Below are positions 1 through 4,646 of a stretch of 5,536 nucleotides of DNA, in pieces (positions within the stretch are counted from its first letter, which is position 1; each line of letters starts with the position of its first letter). The stretch is taken from the NCBI GenBank assembly GCA_009778945.1, contig WRFF01000112.1:1-5536 (forward strand). Direction: 5' to 3'. The notes under the pieces are model-generated. The model was not told where the DNA came from, did no database searches, and saw only the letters and a list, made by a program, of their open reading frames with translations. The stretch comes from Clostridiales bacterium. GTDB lineage: Bacteria; Bacillota; Clostridia; Peptostreptococcales; Anaerovoracaceae. The position numbers and the translations under genes were made by a program.

Positions 1-52
1 ACCCTCATATCCAGCTTGGGAAGCTGGTGTTCTGCCACTGAACTACATCCGC
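1..52 (-). tRNA. tRNA-Gly (anticodon CCC), 3' part cut off by the window edge
   Basis: Reading leftward from 52, the acceptor 5' strand is GCGGATG, followed by a D-arm with the usual AGTTCAGTGG-type core. The anticodon arm is CCAGC-TTCCCAA-GCTGG, which puts the anticodon CCC at 20-18 with T33 before it and A37 after it. The sequence then reaches ATGAGGGT, the variable region and start of the T arm, where the window ends. About 52 of the expected 74 or so nucleotides are present. It decodes GGG glycine codons. The gene lies just downstream of the aminotransferase gene in the same direction, but a hairpin plus T4 and an apparent promoter separate them, so it is probably transcribed on its own. 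More tRNA genes may follow outside the window. Confidence 0.95.
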
Positions 53-79
53 AAAAGGCTGCGCGTTATAGCGCAAGCC
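53..79 (-). terminator. Hairpin plus T4 between the aminotransferase gene and the tRNA
   Basis: On the minus strand GGCTTGCGC (79-71) pairs with GCGCAGCC (64-57) across a six-base loop, giving eight base pairs with one bulged T. TTTT (56-53) follows, and then the first base of the tRNA. It fits a short intrinsic terminator for the ddl-DUF1934-aminotransferase unit. The T tract is only four long, so leakage into the tRNA is possible. If the promoter at 93-85 is real, the same hairpin would also be the first thing made in the tRNA precursor leader. Confidence 0.55.
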
Positions 80-84
80 TGATT

Positions 85-93
85 AGTATATCA
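85..93 (-). promoter_or_regulatory. Extended -10 promoter for tRNA-Gly
   Basis: The minus strand reads TGATATACT from 93 to 85, a TGnTATAAT-type extended -10 with one mismatch. The hexamer about 17 bases upstream, TAGAAC, is only a weak -35. Transcription would start near 80-78, giving a leader of about 26-28 nt before the tRNA. The same nine bases form the proposed panB promoter. This is an inference from sequence only. Confidence 0.45.
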
Positions 94-111
94 AAGTTTA
101 TATCAAAGTTC
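88..111. repeat. Tandem 12-bp direct repeat, two copies
   Basis: ATATCAAAGTTT (88-99) is followed directly by ATATCAAAGTTC (100-111), identical in 11 of 12 positions. It lies between the aminotransferase stop codon, which it touches, and the tRNA promoter. The left copy overlaps the -10 element. It could be a local duplication or a pair of binding sites; the sequence does not decide. Confidence 0.7.
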
Positions 112-1394
112 TACGCCGATTCCAAGAGTTTTTCCACCGTGACAAGTTTGACGCAGACGGCGAAAAGCTCCAATGTCTGGGCGAGTTCATCCACTCCCGG
201 ATAAGTAGGCGCGATGCGGATATTGCGATCCCGCGGATCTTTGCCGTACGGCCAGGTCGCGCCCGCGCCCGTGAGCGTGACGCCGGCTTCTTTGGCGCGC
301 GCGACCACCGCGCCCGCGCAGCCGTCGAGCGTATCCACCGAGACAAAATAACCGCCTTTCGGGGCCGTCCATTCAAGGATGCCTGTTCCCGTAAATTCGC
401 GATCGAGCGTCTCGAGTACGAGATCGAAGCGCGGACGCAGCAACGCCGCGATCTTTGCCATATGGACGCGCACGTTTTCCGCGCTGCCGCCGAAGAATTT
501 CACCGTGCGCAGCTGTGTGGTCTTGTCAAAACCGATCGTCTCCATCTTGAGATGCGCGAGCATGCGTTTTACCGTCGCGGGGCCTGCGGCGACAAGGCCG
601 ACGCCCGCGCCCGGGAAATTGACCTTGGAAGTCGAGAAGAAATAAACCGCGCGCTCGGGATTGCCGGCCGCGTCACAAAGCGCGAAGATATCCGGCGCCT
701 TGTGCGCTTCCCAAACATGATGCACGCCATACGCATTATCCCAGAAGATGCGGAAATCCGGCGCCGCCGTTTTCATGGACGCAAGCCGTTTTGCCTTTTC
801 TTCGCTGATGACCGCGCCGGTCGGATTGGAATACAGCGGAACGATCCAAATGCCCTTCACGGCGGGATCCGGTCCCGCGAACCGCTCCACTTCGTCCATA
901 TCCGGTCCGTCTTCTTCCATCGGGACCGGTACGAGTTCAGCGCCCATATCCTGAGTTACCGAGAAATGCCGGTCATAACCCGGCACAGGGCAGAGCCAAC
1001 GCACCTTCTCCGCTTTGCCCCAGGGCGCGCAGCCCGGTTCATCCGAAGCGCCGAACAGATAGAACAGAGCCATCGTATTGTACATATGGGTCAGGCTGCT
1101 GTTGCCGCCGACAATCATGCGCTCCGGCGCCACGCCGGTCAGATCGGAGAAAAGGCGCTTGCATTCCGGCAGCCCGTCCACCACGCCGTAGTTGCGGATG
1201 TCCGTCCCATCCTCCGTCCTCCAGCTGTCGAGCTTGTCAAGCAAAGCATTTGACAGATCCAGGACATCCGATGAAGGTTTGCCGCGCGAAAGATCCAGTT
1301 TCAGTCCTTTCTCCTTGAGCGCTTCATACTGCGATGCAAATTCCGCCCGCATCGCCGATAATTCCTCTTTTGTGCATTCTTTCCACTGCTTCAT
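111..1394 (-). CDS. Aspartate aminotransferase-type PLP enzyme (class I, subgroup Ic-like)
   Basis: A cytoplasmic fold-type I PLP aminotransferase of 427 residues, most like the group in Pfam Aminotran_MocR (aspartate aminotransferase subgroup Ic). The likely reaction is aspartate plus 2-oxoglutarate to oxaloacetate plus glutamate. Visible landmarks are the N-terminal LDLSRGKPS stretch (33-41), GGNSS (97-101) for cofactor phosphate, SNPTG with N190, FWDNAYG with D219 and Y222, FSTSKVNFPG with the Schiff-base lysine K257, and NIRIAPTYP with R393 for the substrate carboxylate. The protein looks complete. The ATG at 1394 is well supported by AAGGAG (1406-1401) six bases upstream. It follows the DUF1934 gene after a 41-base gap and is the last protein gene of the leftward unit. 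Some relatives are annotated as MocR-like regulators, but no N-terminal helix-turn-helix domain is present, so an enzyme is favoured. Substrate preference is inferred from family. Confidence 0.88.
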   Translation of the reverse strand: MKQWKECTKEELSAMRAEFASQYEALKEKGLKLDLSRGKPSSDVLDLSNALLDKLDSWRTEDGTDIRNYGVVDGLPECKRLFSDLTGVAPERMIVGGNSSLTHMYNTMALFYLFGASDEPGCAPWGKAEKVRWLCPVPGYDRHFSVTQDMGAELVPVPMEEDGPDMDEVERFAGPDPAVKGIWIVPLYSNPTGAVISEEKAKRLASMKTAAPDFRIFWDNAYGVHHVWEAHKAPDIFALCDAAGNPERAVYFFSTSKVNFPGAGVGLVAAGPATVKRMLAHLKMETIGFDKTTQLRTVKFFGGSAENVRVHMAKIAALLRPRFDLVLETLDREFTGTGILEWTAPKGGYFVSVDTLDGCAGAVVARAKEAGVTLTGAGATWPYGKDPRDRNIRIAPTYPGVDELAQTLELFAVCVKLVTVEKLLESA

Positions 1395-1435
1395 GATTTT
1401 CTCCTTCTTTCTCTGCCCGTCTCTATCGGTATTTT

Positions 1436-1876
1436 TTATTGCATAATCTCAATTCGCAGACGGTTGCGGCTCTCTGAAAGCCCCCGCAGGCTTACGCTGC
1501 AGTCGAGTTCGACGCTGCCAGTGACTGTCTCCGGATCGATGCGGTTATCCACCACATTGGTGAGTACTTCGAGCGGGATGGATCCGAACGGCGTCTCAAA
1601 GAAGCCATCCCATTTCTTTCCCTGCTCAAACTCGATTGCGGACCCTATACCGGACCCTTCGCCGTAACGCTTGATGCGCACTTTTCCATCCGAAATCTTC
1701 ATGCTTGTCGTCCAGCCTTCCTGCCCGGACAGATCGGTTTCGTCATAAATCAAATAGAGCGCATCCCCTTTTTGGACAAACCGCCCTTTTGTGAGAAACT
1801 CGACCGCATCCTCGTCCGGCAGGCTGCCTAAGCCTGTCAGACGATTACCGATGATGCGCAGCATGATGTCTTTCAT
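1436..1876 (-). CDS. DUF1934 family protein (YwiB-like, calycin-type beta-barrel)
   Basis: A small soluble protein of about 146 residues matching the DUF1934 pattern of Bacillota. An N-terminal strand leads to FLTKGRFVQKGDALYLIYDE, then DLSGQEGWTTSMKISDGKV, IKRYGEGSG, an EFEQGKKWDGFFETPFGSIPLEVLT core, and a final strand set ending RNRLRIEIMQ. The family is predicted to form a lipocalin-like barrel of unknown function, so no reaction can be assigned. The start is uncertain. ATG 1876 (MKDIMLR) fits family length best but has no close Shine-Dalgarno site. A TTG at 1888 has AAGG upstream but very close, and ATG 1864 is also possible. With ATG 1876 the gene overlaps the ddl end by 32 bases, so translation coupled to ddl is likely. 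The aminotransferase follows 41 bases later. Confidence 0.85.
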   Translation of the reverse strand: MKDIMLRIIGNRLTGLGSLPDEDAVEFLTKGRFVQKGDALYLIYDETDLSGQEGWTTSMKISDGKVRIKRYGEGSGIGSAIEFEQGKKWDGFFETPFGSIPLEVLTNVVDNRIDPETVTGSVELDCSVSLRGLSESRNRLRIEIMQ

Positions 1877-2927
1877 AGCCCAGCTCAATAATCCTTTCTA
1901 TCAGCAATTCATACGGCAATCCATTCGCCTTCCACAAAAGCGGGAACATGCTGTACTGCGTGAAACCGGGGATCGCGTTCATTTCACTCAGATACAGCTT
2001 GCCGCGCCGTTCATCGTAGAACAGATCGATCCGTGAAAACCCTGCGCCGTCAAGCGCGTGGTATGCATGGGCGGCAAGCGTTTCGATCTCTTCGCGAACG
2101 GCGTCCGACAGCTCCGCGGGGATGGACAGGCGCGTGCCGCCGCCCCTGTATTTGCTGTCATAATCATAATACGCGCCTTCGGCCAAAACTTCACCTACCG
2201 CGCTGACGCCGGGCCAGTCGTTGCCGAGCAATCCCACCTCCAGTTCGCGGCCTTCCACCCGTTCCTCGAGAATGACACGGTGGTCATAGTGCAGCGCCTC
2301 TTTCAGGCCCGTCTCGAGCGCCACGCGATTCTCCGCTCTCGTGATCCCGACACTTGATCCCATATTGGCGGGCTTCACAAAAATCGGATAGGAGAGCGAT
2401 TCCTCGATGCGCCGCACTTCGTCCGCAAAGGCCCTGGCCAGGTCATCCCTTGCCGTAATCGTATGCGCGCAGACCGGCAGGCCCTCATGCAGCCATATCT
2501 CTTTCGTAAAAGCTTTATCCATCGAGATCGCCGAAGCGGCGACGCCGCAGCCCGCGTAAGGCTTATCCAATATCTCAAGCAACCCCTGCACCGTGCCGTC
2601 CTCGCCGAACGGGCCGTGCAGCAGCGGGAACGCAAAATCACACATCGCGTCAAAATCCGCGATCGTCACCGGGCGGCTTCCCGCGAAAATCCCGTCGCCC
2701 CGAAACCTGGGATCGTCCAGCGAATACAACCCGCTCAGATCCGTCTTGAGCAGCCGCCAGCCGCCGTCCTTGGTGATGCCGAACGGTACGGGTTCAAAGC
2801 GCGCCCGATCGATCTTTTCCATCACGGACGCCGCCGAAAGCACGGAAATCTCATGTTCCCCGGATCTGCCGCCAAACAAAAAACCTATGCGTGTTTTTTG
2901 CCGTTTTGTCGTATATTTCTCAGTCAT
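1845..2927 (-). CDS. ddl: D-alanine--D-alanine ligase
   Basis: A cytoplasmic ATP-grasp ligase of 360 residues that joins two D-alanines to make the dipeptide used by MurF for the peptidoglycan stem. Landmarks are FGGRSGEHEIS (18-28, E24 being the first-substrate contact), HGPFGEDGTVQG (104-115), YAGCG, VKPANMGSSVG (184-194), the LEERVEGREL strand, the omega loop YYDYDSKY (253-260), GFSRIDLF with metal ligand D301, and LSEMNAIPGFT with E315. The K259-Y260 pair at the end of the omega loop is the form known for D-Ala-D-Ala ligases. A Phe at that tyrosine marks D-lactate-type enzymes, so the normal dipeptide is predicted. The end, HHAAHHR, is a His-rich extension. ATG 2927 is the only plausible start, yet no Shine-Dalgarno site precedes it. 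An extended -10 lies 10 bases upstream, suggesting a nearly leaderless mRNA. It is the first gene of the leftward unit and divergent from panB. Confidence 0.96.
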   Translation of the reverse strand: MTEKYTTKRQKTRIGFLFGGRSGEHEISVLSAASVMEKIDRARFEPVPFGITKDGGWRLLKTDLSGLYSLDDPRFRGDGIFAGSRPVTIADFDAMCDFAFPLLHGPFGEDGTVQGLLEILDKPYAGCGVAASAISMDKAFTKEIWLHEGLPVCAHTITARDDLARAFADEVRRIEESLSYPIFVKPANMGSSVGITRAENRVALETGLKEALHYDHRVILEERVEGRELEVGLLGNDWPGVSAVGEVLAEGAYYDYDSKYRGGGTRLSIPAELSDAVREEIETLAAHAYHALDGAGFSRIDLFYDERRGKLYLSEMNAIPGFTQYSMFPLLWKANGLPYELLIERIIELGYERHHAAHHR

Positions 2928-2937
2928 CGTGTTTATT

Positions 2938-2946
2938 AGTATACCA
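2938..2946 (-). promoter_or_regulatory. Extended -10 promoter for ddl
   Basis: The minus strand reads TGGTATACT from 2946 to 2938, a good extended -10. No convincing -35 lies 17 bases upstream. Transcription would start near 2931-2930, two to four bases before the ddl ATG at 2927, so the transcript would be almost leaderless. It is one half of the palindrome shared with the panB promoter. Confidence 0.6.
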
Positions 2947-2948
2947 TG

Positions 2949-2957
2949 TGATATACT
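2949..2957 (+). promoter_or_regulatory. Extended -10 promoter for panB
   Basis: TGATATACT at 2949-2957 is an extended -10 with one hexamer mismatch. The -35 position (about 2929-2934, GTGTTT) is poor. The start would be near 2964, giving a leader of about 92 nt. The element mirrors the ddl promoter, and the two upstream TG motifs are only two bases apart, so RNA polymerase should not be able to occupy both at once. Confidence 0.55.
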
Positions 2958-3010
2958 TTCGGGGAAATACAGTAGATTTCACGAATTAGAAAAGCCGATT
3001 TACGGCGCCA

Positions 3011-3038
3011 GGGTACCGGGACAAACCTGCCCGGACCC
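3011..3038 (+). promoter_or_regulatory. panB leader hairpin with one bulged A (candidate pan-type leader RNA)
   Basis: GGGT (3011-3014), an unpaired A (3015) and CCGGG (3016-3020) pair with CCCGG (3030-3034) and ACCC (3035-3038) across a nine-base loop, ACAAACCTG. That is a nine-pair GC-rich stem with one bulged A. It ends five bases before the Shine-Dalgarno site AAGGAG (3044-3049). A smaller hairpin, GCCG-ATTTA-CGGC, lies upstream at 2994-3006. The lack of a T tract argues against a terminator. A conserved pan RNA motif with bulged adenosines is known upstream of pantothenate genes in Bacillota. Membership here is a guess from position and bulge. The structure is clear, the function is not. 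Confidence 0.5.
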
Positions 3039-3055
3039 CAGGAAAGGAGTTAAAA

Positions 3056-3898
3056 ATGAAACATACCGTCACAACGCTCAAGCAGCAAAAAATAAACGGC
3101 GAAAAGATCACGATGCTGACCTGCTACGATTATTCGACCGCAAAACTTATGGATGAATCCGGCGCGGAGTCCCTGCTTGTCGGCGACTCGCTCGGCAATA
3201 CGATGCTCGGCTACCCGGACACGCTCGCCGTCACCATGGAGGATATGATCCATCACTGCAGCGCCGTGCGGCGCGGCGCGAAGGACGCGCTGCTCATCTG
3301 CGACCTGCCGTTCATGAGTTATCAGGCATCGGTATACGACGCGGTCATGAACGCCGGCCGCCTCGTGAAAGAAGGAGGCGCGGAGGCGGTGAAACTTGAA
3401 GGCGGCGCGGAATATGCGCCGCAGATCCGCGCGATTGCCAACGCGCAGATCCCCGTCTGCGGGCATCTCGGCCTCACGCCGCAGTCCGTCAATGTGTTCG
3501 GGGGGTTCAAGGTGCAGGGCAAAGATGAAACAGGCGCATTTAAACTGATGGAAGACGCGCTTGCGGTGCAGGAAGCGGGGGCGTTCGCGATCGTACTGGA
3601 ATGCGTACCCGCGGAGCTGGCGGCCCTTCTGACAAGCCTGCTCGCCATTCCGACGATCGGCATCGGCGCCGGGAACGGTACGGACGGGCAGGTGCTCGTC
3701 TACCACGATATGCTCGCGATATACGGCGGCAAATCGCCGAAATTCGCAAAGATCTTCGCGGATGTCGGCGCCGTGATGAAGGAAGGTTTCGCCGCCTATT
3801 TCCGCGAAACCAAAGAAGGCAGCTTCCCTGCGCCGGAGCATAGTTATTGCATTGACGCGGAGCTGATGGAAAAATTGCGGGCGCACTATAAACGATAA
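3056..3898 (+). CDS. panB: 3-methyl-2-oxobutanoate hydroxymethyltransferase (ketopantoate synthesis)
   Basis: A cytoplasmic TIM-barrel enzyme of 280 residues that transfers a hydroxymethyl group from 5,10-methylene-THF to 2-oxoisovalerate, giving ketopantoate, the first committed step toward pantothenate and CoA. Landmarks are ITMLTCYDY (18-26), LLVGDSLGNTMLGY with metal ligand D44, CDLPFMSYQ with D83, VKLEGG with K113 and E115, CGHLGLTPQ (135-143), ECVPAELA with the catalytic acid E182, and IGIGAG (201-206). Length is normal for the family and all key residues are present. ATG 3056 is set by AAGGAG (3044-3049) with six bases of spacing. It is divergent from ddl and followed after 3 bases by a metallopeptidase gene. 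panC and panD are not in the window, and they normally often sit next to panB, so the pathway is either split or incomplete here. Confidence 0.97.
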   Translation: MKHTVTTLKQQKINGEKITMLTCYDYSTAKLMDESGAESLLVGDSLGNTMLGYPDTLAVTMEDMIHHCSAVRRGAKDALLICDLPFMSYQASVYDAVMNAGRLVKEGGAEAVKLEGGAEYAPQIRAIANAQIPVCGHLGLTPQSVNVFGGFKVQGKDETGAFKLMEDALAVQEAGAFAIVLECVPAELAALLTSLLAIPTIGIGAGNGTDGQVLVYHDMLAIYGGKSPKFAKIFADVGAVMKEGFAAYFRETKEGSFPAPEHSYCIDAELMEKLRAHYKR

Positions 3899-3901
3899 AG
3901 C

Positions 3902-4315
3902 ATGATGACGATTGACGAAATGCAGGATGTGCTCGACGAACTCGCCGAGGAACTGCCCGAAGCGTTCTACCGGGATCTCAACGGGGGTATCGTTCTTCTG
4001 CCCGAAGCCAGGGAAAGCGAATATACGCAGCGCCCCGGCGACCTTTACACGCTCGGCGAATATCACCGCGGCGGCGGGCTCGGAAATTATATCAAGATCT
4101 ATTACGGAAGCTTTGAACGCATCTTCGGGACTTTATCCGACGAGGCGATGAAGATGGAATTGCGAAAGACGCTGCGGCATGAATTCCGCCATCACCTTGA
4201 AAACCTCGCGGGTGAAGACGGGCTTGAGATCGAAGACGAGATTTATCTTCGCAATTATCTGGAAAGCCGCGGCGCCATCAAGGGCCGCCGCAAGAAACCC
4301 ATGCCAAAACTATAA
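3902..4315 (+). CDS. Small zincin-like metallopeptidase family protein
   Basis: A 137-residue soluble protein of the family annotated as metallopeptidase family protein (Pfam Zincin_1). The N-terminal third is helical and acidic, the middle holds DLYTLGEYHRGGGLG (47-61) and IKIYYGSFERIFG (64-76), and the zinc motif HEFRH is at 93-97 with an extra H98. It is followed by an acidic LEIEDE stretch (108-113) that may give the third ligand, and a basic tail. No signal peptide or membrane helix is seen, so it is cytoplasmic. Family substrates are unknown to me, and proteolysis is not proven. It starts 3 bases after the panB stop with two adjacent ATGs (3902, 3905) and no clear Shine-Dalgarno site, so coupling to panB translation is likely. 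Whether it has any role in pantothenate metabolism is unknown. Confidence 0.85.
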   Translation: MMTIDEMQDVLDELAEELPEAFYRDLNGGIVLLPEARESEYTQRPGDLYTLGEYHRGGGLGNYIKIYYGSFERIFGTLSDEAMKMELRKTLRHEFRHHLENLAGEDGLEIEDEIYLRNYLESRGAIKGRRKKPMPKL

Positions 4316-4318
4316 TAA

Positions 4319-4340
4319 GGGCGCGGGATTTCCCGCGCCC
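4319..4340 (-). terminator. Strong hairpin ending the symporter-microprotein unit, convergent with the metallopeptidase gene
   Basis: GGGCGCGGGA (4319-4328) and TCCCGCGCCC (4331-4340) are perfect complements. On the minus strand the stem is followed by TTATTATAGTTTT, a usable T-rich tail. On the plus strand it is followed by TCCTGC, with no T tract. It is therefore a good intrinsic terminator for leftward transcripts and a poor one for rightward panB-metallopeptidase transcripts, although the stem may still protect their 3' end. The tail region lies over the last codons and stop of the metallopeptidase gene. Confidence 0.75.
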
Positions 4341-4372
4341 TCCTGCAAACAGCCTGTTTTGTACAGCCCGGC

Positions 4373-4498
4373 CTATTTGCCCTCGTTTTTCTTTTTGGCG
4401 TCCTGCCTGGCTTGTCCGACAAAACAAATGACCAACAATACGGCCAACAAGACCGTGATATAGATCGCGACGCCCCAGTTTACAGCTAAATCATTCAT
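4373..4498 (-). CDS. 41-residue single-pass membrane microprotein
   Basis: The minus strand gives ATG at 4498 and TAG at 4375-4373. The Shine-Dalgarno site AAGGAG (4513-4508) lies nine bases before the start. The product begins MNDLAVNWGVAIY, has an unbroken hydrophobic helix from about residue 9 to 28 ending in ICFVG, and closes with a charged tail (QARQDAKKKNEGK). By the positive-inside rule the C-terminus should be cytoplasmic. I do not recognise a family. It is the last gene before the terminator at 4340-4319 and follows the 37-residue ORF after 21 bases. Small subunits and accessory proteins are known for some sodium symporters (for example MetS, and YhdT with PanF), so an accessory role with the upstream symporter is inferred. 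Confidence 0.72.
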   Translation of the reverse strand: MNDLAVNWGVAIYITVLLAVLLVICFVGQARQDAKKKNEGK

Positions 4499-4519
4499 AT
4501 GATATCGCTCCTTTCCGCC

Positions 4520-4633
4520 TTACGACGACTTCTTTTCTTTTCTTCCGCTTGTTAACCGCCATATGAGGTAGATGACCCCGGACAAAACGAGTCCTAAGAC
4601 GATTTCCTGTATAAGCGTTATGATAACCCACAT
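4520..4633 (-). CDS. 37-residue single-pass membrane microprotein
   Basis: The minus strand gives ATG at 4633 and TAA at 4522-4520. The start is strongly supported by a perfect AGGAGG (4646-4641) seven bases upstream, which directly follows the symporter stop codon. The product begins MWVIITLIQEIVLGLVLSG, continues hydrophobic to about residue 25 (YLIW), and ends in a basic tail RLTSGRKEKKSS, so a single helix with a cytoplasmic C-terminus is predicted. A glutamate (E10) sits inside the hydrophobic stretch, unusual for a plain anchor. It is too short for standard gene callers. I do not recognise a family. Placement 13 bases after the symporter suggests co-translation and a partner role. Confidence 0.75.
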   Translation of the reverse strand: MWVIITLIQEIVLGLVLSGVIYLIWRLTSGRKEKKSS

Positions 4634-4646
4634 ATGCACACCTCCT

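Noticed and set aside
462..1253. 263-codon plus-strand reading frame inside the aminotransferase gene
   Set aside because: Antisense to a complete, motif-rich aminotransferase. Its composition is Arg/His heavy with no family resemblance.
1845..2927. Ddl as a D-Ala-D-Lac (vancomycin-resistance type) ligase
   Set aside because: The omega loop ends in SKY with tyrosine, and no VanH or VanX-like genes are nearby, so the ordinary D-Ala-D-Ala activity is favoured.
2964..2980. GAAAT/ATTTC inverted repeat at the start of the panB leader
   Set aside because: Five AT-rich pairs with a seven-base loop are too weak to call a structured element.
2463..3156. Plus-strand frames over ddl, one running into panB
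   Set aside because: They oppose the well-supported ddl and one overlaps panB out of frame. No ribosome binding site or domain supports them.
3050..4066. Long 338-codon minus-strand reading frame over panB and the metallopeptidase gene
   Set aside because: It is antisense to a clear panB with all catalytic motifs. Its translation is Arg, His and Phe rich without a recognisable domain, a typical shadow of GC-rich coding sequence.
4341..4372. AAACA-GCC-TGTTT inverted repeat (4337-4361 region) as a second terminator or operator
   Set aside because: Only five pairs, next to a much stronger hairpin. Nothing further supports a separate role.
4179..4463. 94-codon plus-strand frame crossing the terminator and the microprotein gap
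   Set aside because: It begins inside the metallopeptidase gene in another frame and runs through the perfect hairpin. The opposite-strand microproteins have far better start signals.
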